Source: Arthrobacter globiformis
Lineage (GTDB): Bacteria > Actinomycetota > Actinomycetes > Actinomycetales > Micrococcaceae
Assembly (NCBI RefSeq): GCF_030815865.1
Contig: NZ_JAUSXI010000001.1
Coordinates: 4,712,001 to 4,776,000 of the forward strand
DNA: 64,000 bases
Reading direction: 5' to 3'
Made by a program: the position numbers and the translations under genes. Below are positions 1 through 7,409 of the stretch, in pieces. The notes beneath the pieces were generated by a model that saw nothing but the letters and a program-made list of their open reading frames with translations, had not been told where the DNA came from and searched no databases. Position 1 is the stretch's first letter, and each line of letters begins with the position of its first letter.

Positions 1-313
1 CGACCACCCATTCATCGTGTCCCGGAGGAATCGCATAGGTGTCATTGGCGTGTATGGAGGAGCGGGCACCTTCAGGTGTCTCCACCTCCATGACGCCGGA
101 GAGGCAGAACCCAAGGTGGTTGTGCTGGCAGAAGGGCGTCTGTTCGGTGGGCTTGGTGCATTCGGACCAGCGCCAGCCGGGGGCGAGGATCAGCCGGGCA
201 ACGGAGAAGTCGTTGACGCTGACCAAGTCCACCTCGGCTTTGTCCGGGCACCTCTTCTTGTCCGGTTCATCGAAGGATTTGACGGCAAGGGCTGTAATGA
301 AATTGGCAGTCAT
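1..313 (-). CDS. Cupin-domain protein, 5' part only (cut by window start)
   Basis: The minus-strand frame opens at ATG 313 and runs off the window after 104 codons, so the C-terminus is missing. The visible part contains a beta-rich stretch with H-N-H-L-G-F-C-L-S-G and later Y-A-I-P-P-G-H-D. This matches the cupin pattern of a metal-site histidine followed by a G-x-hydrophobic strand and a P-x-G-H turn. Cupins of this small type bind a metal or small molecule or act as sensors; no substrate can be inferred here. A cysteine and several charged residues precede the cupin core. About 250 bp without a gene separates it from the amidotransferase gene on the same strand. Confidence 0.7.
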   Translation of the reverse strand, partial: MTANFITALAVKSFDEPDKKRCPDKAEVDLVSVNDFSVARLILAPGWRWSECTKPTEQTPFCQHNHLGFCLSGVMEVETPEGARSSIHANDTYAIPPGHDEWVV

Positions 314-418
314 AAACGGTACCTGCAGATTTGGTTGAGACCTGAAATTTGAAAGGCGGTTTCTGGAGAAACGCCACGTTAACGAGGTGCGGGCTGCTGC
401 CGAACGTGACAGTACAGC

Positions 419-439
419 AGCCGCATCTTTGATGCGGCT
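419..439. terminator. Hairpin downstream of the amidotransferase gene
   Basis: Two perfect 9-bp arms (AGCCGCATC / GATGCGGCT) enclose a 3-nt TTT loop. It lies about 120 bp beyond the stop of the minus-strand amidotransferase gene. No clear T-run follows on either strand, so it is either a weak intrinsic terminator or simply an RNA hairpin. The rest of 314-562 holds only the presumed cupin promoter and a short GTTGA-N6-TCAAC inverted repeat near 475-490. Confidence 0.4.
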
Positions 440-562
440 TCCCCTCGCCGCACGCGCACGCAACAGATCAAATGTTGACGTAGCTCAACCGTAGACCTCT
501 GCAGGCCGAAGTCAATGGTCCCGGTGTGAGTGGCCAAGCCGGCGCTTTGCCACTGAACACGG

Positions 563-1294
563 TTACCGGCCGTAGAGCTTCACGAAGTTCCGCAGGATCT
601 TCATGGGTTCGGTGGCGGTGAAGGTCCGGGCTTCCGCCATCAGCTCCTCGGCGGATTCGGGCGGGAAGTATCCGGCGTGGCGGTAGATGTCGATCCTGGT
701 CACCAGGCCTTCGGCGTCGAGTTCGGGGTGGAACTGCGTGGCGTACAGGTTCTGCTTGATCCGGAACATGTGGACGGGGCAGGCGGCGGAGCTCGCCAGC
801 AGCACTGCGTGCGCGGGCAGCACCGTGCACCCTTCCTTGTGGCCCGTGAAGGCGGTGAACTGCGCCGGAAGGCCGGCCAGCAGCGGATCCTGAAGGCCCT
901 CCGGGCTCAGGCTTATGGTCACGCCGCCCAGCTGCTCGCCGTAGGTCCGATCGATCACGGCGCCCTGGTGCAGGCCAAGGGTACCGACGCCGTAGCAGGC
1001 GCCCAGGAACGGGAAGTCCTCCGCCACGATCCGGTCCAGCAGCCCGGACAGTTCGCGCTCCACGCGGTGCTGTGCTTCGGTCTTCTTCTCGGGAGGGTCG
1101 CTCGAGGTGAACGGGCTGCCGCCCACGATGACGCCGGAATAGTCGTCCAGGTCCAGCTCCGGCAGGGCCGCGCGCTCCATCCGGATCCGCGTCAGCTGGT
1201 GCGGTTCCAGCTCGCAATAGCGCAGGTACGACTCGTATTCGTCCTCCGCGGCGACGTCCTCGGCCCGCGAGGCGAGCAGCAGAAACGGCTTCAC
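563..1294 (-). CDS. Class I glutamine amidotransferase-like protein (GATase1)
   Basis: A 243-residue single-domain GATase1 fold. The nucleophile elbow G-A-C-Y-G puts the catalytic cysteine at residue 100, and Q-F-H-P-E supplies the His189/Glu191 pair, so the triad is complete. The length and lack of a synthase domain match the stand-alone GMP-synthase-like amidotransferases annotated in many actinobacteria, which hydrolyse glutamine or a gamma-glutamyl compound in the cytosol. It starts 4 bp after the stop of the GntR gene on the same strand, so the two are probably co-transcribed. The real substrate is unknown. It could be a gamma-glutamyl hydrolase linked to the neighbouring carboxylate operon, but nothing in the sequence proves that. 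Confidence 0.85.
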   Translation of the reverse strand: MKPFLLLASRAEDVAAEDEYESYLRYCELEPHQLTRIRMERAALPELDLDDYSGVIVGGSPFTSSDPPEKKTEAQHRVERELSGLLDRIVAEDFPFLGACYGVGTLGLHQGAVIDRTYGEQLGGVTISLSPEGLQDPLLAGLPAQFTAFTGHKEGCTVLPAHAVLLASSAACPVHMFRIKQNLYATQFHPELDAEGLVTRIDIYRHAGYFPPESAEELMAEARTFTATEPMKILRNFVKLYGR

Positions 1295-1298
1295 GTGC

Positions 1299-2006
1299 TT
1301 ACTTCAGCAGGGCGACGTCGGACACGAGGGTGATGTGGTCCAGCATCGCCGCCGCGGCGGCCTCCGAGTCCTGGACCCGGATGGCGTCCGCGATTTTGCG
1401 GTGGGATGCCAGTGACTGCTCCGGCCGGCCGGGCTGTCCCAGCGATTCGAGCCGTGTTTCGAGGATCATCTCCGCAATGAAACTCATGAGCTGGGCTAGC
1501 ACGCCGGAGTGCGCGGCGGCGGTGATGGCCTGGTGGAACAGCTCATCGCCATGGGCCCCTTTCGCGCCCGAGGCCACCTCTTCCGCCATGACGTCCAGGG
1601 CTTTGTCGATCGCCCGCATGTCCTCGTCGGTGCGGCGCCCGGCAGCAAGCTCGGCCAGCTTGACCTCGAGCGTGCTGCGGGCTTCGACAATTTCGGGAAG
1701 GCGGCTGCGGTGCTCGCGCAGACCCTTGAGCACGGAGGGAACGTTGGGCCGGTAGACAAGCACCGCGCCGGTGCCGTGCTGGACATCAATCACGCCCAGG
1801 ACTTCAAGGGCAACCAGCGCCTGGGCCAACGTGGCCCGGGAAACGCCCAGCCGCTCGGCCAGGTCCCGCTCGGCGGGGAGCGTGTCACCGGGCCCCAGCT
1901 GCGCGGACTCGATGAAGTCCATCAGCTGCTCCACGAGCTGTTCGTAGAGTCGGGGCCGCGCGACGCGGGAAATTTGTTGCGTTGCTGTCTTCCTTGGCAT
2001 GCGCAT
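1299..2006 (-). CDS. GntR/FadR-family transcriptional regulator with FCD domain
   Basis: A 235-residue protein. Residues ~20-85 form the winged helix-turn-helix typical of GntR (P-A-E-R-D-L-A-E-R-L-G-V-S-R-A-T), and residues ~100-230 form an all-helical FCD ligand domain. The FCD metal/ligand histidines are plausible but not all assignable by eye. The gene is divergent from the MatC-type permease operon, and the shared 127-bp spacer contains a CTAG-TGT-CTAG palindrome, so it probably represses that operon and itself. FCD regulators usually sense organic acids, which fits a carboxylate permease, a CoA-transferase and a carboxyltransferase on the other side. Confidence 0.9.
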   Translation of the reverse strand: MRMPRKTATQQISRVARPRLYEQLVEQLMDFIESAQLGPGDTLPAERDLAERLGVSRATLAQALVALEVLGVIDVQHGTGAVLVYRPNVPSVLKGLREHRSRLPEIVEARSTLEVKLAELAAGRRTDEDMRAIDKALDVMAEEVASGAKGAHGDELFHQAITAAAHSGVLAQLMSFIAEMILETRLESLGQPGRPEQSLASHRKIADAIRVQDSEAAAAAMLDHITLVSDVALLK

Positions 2007-2046
2007 CCTTCCGGCGGTGTTCTTGCCCCAGCTTAGCGGAGGAGTA

Positions 2047-2070
2047 TTGACAAAGTCATCTAGTGTCTAG
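2047..2070 (+). promoter_or_regulatory. Putative -35 box and GntR operator for the permease operon
   Basis: TTGACA at 2047-2052 is a perfect sigma-70-type -35. An 11-bp palindrome CTAG-TGT-CTAG lies at 2060-2070, in the expected spacer/-10 area, where a bound GntR dimer would block polymerase. No good -10 hexamer is visible at 17 bp, so the promoter call is tentative. Confidence 0.4.
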
Positions 2071-2133
2071 GAGGCTAGGCCAGTGAGCTTGTTAGCCACG
2101 TCACATCAACTCTCTCATCCCGGAGGAACAACG

Positions 2134-3525
2134 ATGTCCGCTCCAGTCCTGTCCATCATCATCCTGGCGGTGATGTTCCTGCTGGCCACGGTCCTGCCCC
2201 TCAACATGGGCGCCTTGGCTTTCGTAGGCGCCTTCCTGCTCGGCTCGGTGGTCCTGGGAATGTCCACCAGCGATATTCTTGCCAACTTTCCCGGAGGCCT
2301 GTTCCTGACGATCGTCGGGGTCACCTACCTCTTCGCGATTGCCCAGAACAACGGAACCATCGACCTGCTGGTCCGCGGCGCAGTCAGGCTGGTGGGCAGC
2401 AAGGTGGCGCTCATCCCCTGGGTCATGTTCGCCATCACCGCCGTCATCACCGCCGTCGGAGCCCTGTCTCCCGCCGCCGTCGCGATCATCGCGCCGATCG
2501 CGCTCAGCTTCGCCGCGAAGCACAAGATCAACCCGCTCATGATGGGCATGATGGTGATCCACGGGGCGCAGGCCGGCGGTTTCTCCCCGATCGCCGTCTA
2601 CGGCGTCACGGTCAACGGCATCATTGCGAAGACGGATCTGGAAGCCAGCCCGATGGCGATCTTCCTGGCCAGCTTCATCTTCAACCTCGCCATAGCCGTC
2701 GTGTTGTTCATCGTCCTGGGCGGCAGCAAACTGCTCTTCACCAAGACCGGCCGGCTCGTGGAGCAGGCCGCCGAGTCCCGGATGGCCGTCAGCGTCGGCA
2801 CCCGCGCGGCCGGTGTCACCCTTCGGGGCTCCGGCTCTGACATCTCCCCCTCCGGAGTGGCCCGCAAGGGAACCTCCGGTTCCGCCTCAGCCGCTTCCAC
2901 CGCCGCCGATACCAGCGGCGCCCGTGCCACCATTCCGCAGCTGGTCACCATCGCCGGCCTCATCGCCCTCGCCGTCATCTCGCTGGGCTTCAAGGTCGAC
3001 GTCGGCTTCGTCTCCATCACCATCGCCATGATCCTGGCCCTCGTCTCGCCCGCCGCCCAGAAGGGCGCCATCAACAAGATCAGCTGGTCCACCGTCCTGC
3101 TCATCTGCGGCATGCTCACCTTCGTGGGCGTCCTCGAGGAGGCCGGCACCATCAAGTTCGTCTCCGACGGCGTCGCCCACCTCGGGATGCCGCTGCTCGC
3201 AGCCCTGCTGATCTGCTACATCGGCGCTATTGTCTCGGCCTTCGCCTCCTCCACCGCCATCCTGGCCGCACTCATCCCCCTGGCCGTTCCCTTCCTGTCC
3301 ACCGGCGAAATCGGCGCCGTCGGCGTGATCGCCGCCCTGGCCGTCGCCGCCACCATCGTGGACGTCTCACCGTTCTCCACCAACGGAGCCCTGGTACTCG
3401 CCAACGCCCCCGAGGACGTGGACAAGGACAAGTTCTACAAGCAGATCCTGGCCTACAGCGGCATCGTCGTCGTTGCCGGCCCCGCCATCGCCTGGCTGGT
3501 CATGGTCCTCCCCGGCTGGATGTAG
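2134..3525 (+). CDS. MatC-type/DASS-superfamily dicarboxylate permease
   Basis: An integral membrane protein of 463 residues with about 11-12 hydrophobic segments and a long polar Ser/Thr/Ala/Gly-rich loop near residues 215-270. The N-terminal sequence resembles the MatC N-terminal family, named after the rhizobial malonate carrier, and the C-terminal half repeats the same ion-transporter fold. Start ATG 2134 was chosen because GGAGG lies 7-8 bases upstream; an in-frame GTG-type start at 2083 has no ribosome site. It heads an operon with a CaiB/BaiF CoA-transferase and an AccD/AccA-like protein. It most likely imports the carboxylate that the CoA-transferase then activates. Malonate or a related dicarboxylate is a guess from family and context. 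Confidence 0.85.
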   Translation: MSAPVLSIIILAVMFLLATVLPLNMGALAFVGAFLLGSVVLGMSTSDILANFPGGLFLTIVGVTYLFAIAQNNGTIDLLVRGAVRLVGSKVALIPWVMFAITAVITAVGALSPAAVAIIAPIALSFAAKHKINPLMMGMMVIHGAQAGGFSPIAVYGVTVNGIIAKTDLEASPMAIFLASFIFNLAIAVVLFIVLGGSKLLFTKTGRLVEQAAESRMAVSVGTRAAGVTLRGSGSDISPSGVARKGTSGSASAASTAADTSGARATIPQLVTIAGLIALAVISLGFKVDVGFVSITIAMILALVSPAAQKGAINKISWSTVLLICGMLTFVGVLEEAGTIKFVSDGVAHLGMPLLAALLICYIGAIVSAFASSTAILAALIPLAVPFLSTGEIGAVGVIAALAVAATIVDVSPFSTNGALVLANAPEDVDKDKFYKQILAYSGIVVVAGPAIAWLVMVLPGWM

Positions 3526-3578
3526 CCACCCCGGAACAGGCCCACCAGCCCCTCCAAGCAAGAGAAGGAACACCCAGC

Positions 3579-4808
3579 ATGAGCCATGAATCCACACCCC
3601 AGCCCGAAGGCCCCCTCGCCGGCTACCTAGTGGTGGACCTCAGCCGCGCCCTGGCCGGACCGCACGCCGGCATGATGCTCGCGGACCTCGGCGCACGGGT
3701 CATCAAAGTCGAAAACCCCGGCACAGGAGACGACACCCGCGGCTGGGGTCCGCCGTTCGTCGGCCCCGAAGACGATCCCCAGGCCACCTACTTCCTCTCC
3801 TGCAACCGCAACAAGGAATCCATCGCCCTGGACCTCAAAAGCGACGACGGGCGGACGGTACTGCGCGAACTGCTCGAACGCGCCGACGTCGTCATCGAAA
3901 ACTTCCGCCCCGGCGTGCTGGACCGGCTCGGCTTCTCCGCCGCGGAGATGCACGCACTGAACCCTGCCCTGGTGGTCCTGTCCATCACCGGTTTCGGCCA
4001 CGACGGCCCGGAATCCCGCCGCAGCGGCTACGACCAGATCCTGCAGGGTGAGGCCGGGCTGATGTCCCTGACCGGCTCCGGCCCCGACGATCCGCAGCGG
4101 GTGGGCGTGCCCATCGCGGACCTCCTCTCCGGCATGTACGGGGCGTTCGGCACCCTCGCGGCACTGCTGCAGCGCGAACGAACGGGCCAGGGGCAGATCG
4201 TCCGTACCTCGCTGCTCGCCGCACTCATCGGTGTGCACGCGTTCCAGGGCACCCGCGCCACCGTCGCGGGCGAGGTGCCCAAGGCCCAGGGCAACCACCA
4301 TCCGTCCATCGCCCCTTACGGCCTGTTCCACTGCCGGCAGGGCCGCGTGCAGATCAGCGTGGGCAGCGAGAAACTGTGGCGCACGTTCGCGGCGGCGTTC
4401 GGCATCGACGCGGATCGGCCGGAATTCGCCTCCAACGCCGAGCGCGTCCGGAACCGGGAAAAAGTCATCGAGGAAGTGGAACGCGCCTTCGCCGACCACG
4501 AGGCCGAACCGCTGCTCGCCAAGCTCAACGACGCCGGGATTCCCGCCGGCAAGGTCCGGACCCTGGACGAGGTCTACGAGTGGGAGCAGGTCCACTCCCA
4601 GGGCCTGGTGATCGACGTCGACCACAAGATCCTTGGCAACGTCACCCTCCCGGGCCCGCCGCTGCGCTTCTTTGCCGCCGCGGACACCGCCGAGACCACC
4701 ATCAAAACCCACACCGCGCCGCCGCTGCTGGACCAGGACGGCGAGCAGATCCGGCAATGGCTCGGCCTCGTCCCGGCCGACGCCGCCGCTGCCGGGGAGG
4801 GCCGCTGA
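3579..4808 (+). CDS. CaiB/BaiF (family III) CoA-transferase
   Basis: A 409-residue protein covering the full family III fold. The N-terminal part carries the conserved D-L-S-R-A-L-A-G-P start, K-V-E-N-P, the R-N-K nucleotide-binding patch and the E-N-F-R-P-G motif. The catalytic aspartate is expected at D181 in V-P-I-A-D-L-L-S-G. These enzymes move CoA between a donor thioester and a free carboxylic acid through an aspartyl-CoA anhydride in the cytosol. The gene lies 53 bp after the permease and 2 bp before the carboxyltransferase gene, an evident operon. Its substrate is therefore probably the imported carboxylate. The ATG at 3579 follows AGAAGGA at good spacing. Confidence 0.93.
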   Translation: MSHESTPQPEGPLAGYLVVDLSRALAGPHAGMMLADLGARVIKVENPGTGDDTRGWGPPFVGPEDDPQATYFLSCNRNKESIALDLKSDDGRTVLRELLERADVVIENFRPGVLDRLGFSAAEMHALNPALVVLSITGFGHDGPESRRSGYDQILQGEAGLMSLTGSGPDDPQRVGVPIADLLSGMYGAFGTLAALLQRERTGQGQIVRTSLLAALIGVHAFQGTRATVAGEVPKAQGNHHPSIAPYGLFHCRQGRVQISVGSEKLWRTFAAAFGIDADRPEFASNAERVRNREKVIEEVERAFADHEAEPLLAKLNDAGIPAGKVRTLDEVYEWEQVHSQGLVIDVDHKILGNVTLPGPPLRFFAAADTAETTIKTHTAPPLLDQDGEQIRQWLGLVPADAAAAGEGR

Positions 4809-4810
4809 GC

Positions 4811-6334
4811 ATGGGGACAGGTCAGAAGGTCCGTCACCTGGACGCCACCCAACTCATCGCCGCCGTGCTTGACCCCGGCTCCTACCACTCCTGGGACTCG
4901 CCCGTGGTGGACCCCGATCCCACCCCGGAATACCGCCAGGAACTGGCCGCGGCCCGGGATAAGACCGGCGTCGACGAATCCGTCCTCACCGGTGAAGGCC
5001 TCATCCGCGGCCGCCGGGTCGCCGTCATCGTCAGCGAATTCCGCTTCCTCGCCGGCTCCATTGGCCTCGCCGCAGCGGAACGGATCGTGAACGCCGTCGA
5101 ACGCGCCACCCGGGAAGGGCTTCCGCTCCTGGCGGGACCGGCGTCGGGCGGCACCCGCATGCAGGAGGGAACCATCGCGTTCCTGTCCATGGTGAAGATC
5201 AGCGCGGCCGTCCGGGCGCACCGGCAGGCGGGCCTGCCCTACCTCGTCTACCTCCGGCACCCCACCACCGGCGGCGTCATGGCCTCCTGGGGCTCCCTCG
5301 GGCACATCACGGTGGCCGAACCCGGCTCCCTCCTCGGGTTCCTGGGGCCGCGGGTCTACGAGGCCCTCTACGGTTCACCCTTCCCGGAGAACGTCCAGGT
5401 GGCCGAGAATCTCTTCGACAAGGGGCTCGTGGACGCCGTGGTCCCGCCATGGCAGCTGTCCGACGTCGTCGACCGCGCCCTGAGCATCCTGGTCGCCGGG
5501 CCCCACGCGCAGGTCCGCTCGCCGCGGACCCTGTCCGTAAAACCGTCCGACGCCGGCGCCTGGGAATCGATCGAGATCTCCCGGAACCCCCGCCGCCCGG
5601 ACCTGCGCCAACTGCTCGCCTACGGCGCCCGCGATGTGCTTCCACTCAACGGCACCGGCCAGGGCGAAAAGGACCCCGGGCTGCTGCTGGCACTGGCCCG
5701 CTTCGGGCAGAAATCCTGCGTGGTGATCGGGCACACCCGGCCCCGGCCCTCCCAGCAGACCGCCATGGGCCCGGCATCGCTGCGAGAAGCCCGCCGCGGC
5801 ATGCGGCTGGCCGAAGAACTTGGCCTGCCGCTGGTGACCGTGATCGACACCGGCGGCGCTGCCCTGTCCAAAGAAGCGGAAGAAGGAGGGCTCGCCGGCG
5901 AAATCGCGCGTTCCCTTCATGACCTCATCGGCCTGAACTCCCCCACCGTGTCCGTCCTGATGGGCCAGGGCACCGGCGGTGGCGCGCTGGCGCTGTTCCC
6001 GGCCGACCGCACCATCGCGGCCCAGCACGCCTGGCTGTCCCCGCTGCCGCCCGAAGGCGCAAGCGCCATCGTGCACCGCACCACCGACTTTGCCCCGGCC
6101 ATGTCCGAGGCACAGGGCGTCAACGTCGCCTCACTCCACGCCCACGGCATGGTGGAGCACATCGTGGACGAACGGCCCGACGCCGCCCACGAGGGCAGGG
6201 CGTTCTGCCAGCGCCTGGGGCAGGCCATCGAGTACGAACTTGCCGCCCTCTCCGCCGCCGGGGTGCCCGAACTCCTCCTGCAGCGGCTCGAAAAGTACCG
6301 CAACCTCGGCGGCCTCGTCCCGCTCCCCCTCTAG
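4811..6334 (+). CDS. Fused AccD/AccA-type biotin-dependent carboxyltransferase
   Basis: A 507-residue protein starting at ATG 4811, two bases after the CoA-transferase stop. The N-terminal half (~40-240) is beta-type carboxyltransferase, with S-G-G-T-R-M-Q-E-G, D/H-P-T-T-G-G-V and A-E-P-G-S-L-L-G-F-x-G-P-R. The C-terminal half (~255-500) is alpha-type, with I-D-T-G-G-A, G-Q-G-T-G-G-G-A-L-A and the oxyanion-hole glycines. The AccD zinc ribbon is absent. No biotin carboxylase or carrier lies in this operon. The enzyme could act in reverse as an acyl-CoA decarboxylase, taking CO2 from malonyl-type CoA onto a carrier encoded elsewhere; the BC-BCCP at 30956 is one candidate. That role is inference; the fold is clear. 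Confidence 0.88.
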   Translation: MGTGQKVRHLDATQLIAAVLDPGSYHSWDSPVVDPDPTPEYRQELAAARDKTGVDESVLTGEGLIRGRRVAVIVSEFRFLAGSIGLAAAERIVNAVERATREGLPLLAGPASGGTRMQEGTIAFLSMVKISAAVRAHRQAGLPYLVYLRHPTTGGVMASWGSLGHITVAEPGSLLGFLGPRVYEALYGSPFPENVQVAENLFDKGLVDAVVPPWQLSDVVDRALSILVAGPHAQVRSPRTLSVKPSDAGAWESIEISRNPRRPDLRQLLAYGARDVLPLNGTGQGEKDPGLLLALARFGQKSCVVIGHTRPRPSQQTAMGPASLREARRGMRLAEELGLPLVTVIDTGGAALSKEAEEGGLAGEIARSLHDLIGLNSPTVSVLMGQGTGGGALALFPADRTIAAQHAWLSPLPPEGASAIVHRTTDFAPAMSEAQGVNVASLHAHGMVEHIVDERPDAAHEGRAFCQRLGQAIEYELAALSAAGVPELLLQRLEKYRNLGGLVPLPL

Positions 6335-6347
6335 TCGCCCTCCCTCG

Positions 6348-6959
6348 CTAGCGGGACAGCTTCTGGGTGTCGGGTTCCGGATCGCCGATGTGGCCGGGTG
6401 CATTGGCCGCCAGGACACGCTGGACGAAGGCGCAGTACTCTTCCATGTAATGGCGCAGGAATGCCGCGGTGGATTCATCCTTGACCTCGCCGTCGCTGCC
6501 GAACACGTCCGGGTTGAACTTCACGTAGGCCTCGGGGGCATTGAGCTGGGGGGCGTCGAGGAAGCTCAGCACGGCGCGCATGGAGGACTGCATCACCGCC
6601 GTGCCGATGCTCCCGGGCGAGGCGCCGATGATGCCGGTGGGCTTACGGGCGAACGAGTTGGTACCCCAGGGACGGGATCCCCAGTCGATGGCGTTCTTCA
6701 GCGCCCCCGGAATGGAGCGGTTGTATTCCGGGGAGACAAAGAGGATGCCGTCGGAGCCTTCGATGGCTTCCTTGAGGGCACGGCCTTCGGGCGGGAAATC
6801 GGCGTCGTAGTCGTAGCTGTACAGCGGCAGGTCCTTGATGTGGATCTCGGTGAACTCGAGGTCCTCGGGGGCGAGCTTGATGAGGGCCTTCGAGAGTGTC
6901 CGGTTAATGGAACCGCTGGCCAGGCTTCCTACGAAATAGCCGATCTTGTGCGTTGCCAT
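6348..6959 (-). CDS. NADPH-dependent FMN reductase / flavodoxin-like quinone reductase
   Basis: A 203-residue flavodoxin-fold protein. It has an N-terminal G-S-L-A-S-G-S-I-N-R phosphate-binding loop, then S-P-E-Y-N-R-S-I-P-G-A-L-K-N-A-I-D-W, the NADPH-dependent FMN reductase signature that binds the isoalloxazine ring, and a G-A-S-P-G loop. These cytosolic enzymes reduce free FMN, azo dyes, quinones or chromate using NAD(P)H. The gene is convergent with the carboxyltransferase gene, with only 13 bp between the stops, and is monocistronic. The ATG at 6959 is preceded by GGAACACC on the minus strand. The exact physiological acceptor is not predictable. Confidence 0.92.
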   Translation of the reverse strand: MATHKIGYFVGSLASGSINRTLSKALIKLAPEDLEFTEIHIKDLPLYSYDYDADFPPEGRALKEAIEGSDGILFVSPEYNRSIPGALKNAIDWGSRPWGTNSFARKPTGIIGASPGSIGTAVMQSSMRAVLSFLDAPQLNAPEAYVKFNPDVFGSDGEVKDESTAAFLRHYMEEYCAFVQRVLAANAPGHIGDPEPDTQKLSR

Positions 6960-7112
6960 ACTGGTGTTCCTTCCCTACAGCCGGCATGAGCCGTCTGGGC
7001 CGACGGTGCAAAGAGGCAGTGCTGCGGCTGGCAGCCGCGGGGGCATTTCGGGGTGCAAACTCCAACAGTTCAGCACAGAACAGCATCCCCGGCCAGAGCG
7101 CGTGGCCGGTTC

Positions 7113-7140
7113 TTGACAGCCGGACCGGTGCGGTAGCTAG
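7113..7140 (+). promoter_or_regulatory. Possible promoter for the small acidic protein and antiporter
   Basis: TTGACA at 7113-7118 is followed 15-17 bases later by TAGCTAGA, a weak -10-like stretch. It lies about 55 bp before the small ORF at 7195. The upstream part of this 235-bp gap (6960-7112) shows no coding potential. Confidence 0.35.
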
Positions 7141-7194
7141 ATGAACGTTAAGCGATAGCCCACAGCACACAACCGCAACAGAGGAGCGGCAGTC

Positions 7195-7356
7195 ATGAGC
7201 GAGATCCCGGAGTCGCTGCAGCGCATCCACAGCGAGGCCCCCGCCGAAGGGGATGAAACGGCAGACCCCACCGACATCCGCATGCATTCGCAGGATCCGG
7301 CGGAAGGTGCTGACGACGTCGCGGAACCTGCGCCCAAGGCTGCGGAGACATCCTGA
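7195..7356 (+). CDS. Small acidic hypothetical protein (53 aa)
   Basis: A short frame with a strong ribosome site (GAGGAG, 8 bases before ATG 7195). It ends TGA at 7356, 53 bp before the antiporter gene. The product is strongly acidic (many E, D and A residues), has no hydrophobic segment and no cysteine, and is probably disordered. The good translation start and the third-position G/C bias of neighbouring genes support it as real. No function is recognised; its place suggests co-transcription with the antiporter. Confidence 0.55.
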   Translation: MSEIPESLQRIHSEAPAEGDETADPTDIRMHSQDPAEGADDVAEPAPKAAETS

Positions 7357-7409
7357 CCGAAGTCCCCGCCCGCCGTCGGGCAGTCCGCGGCGACTGAGAG
7401 AATAGCCGC

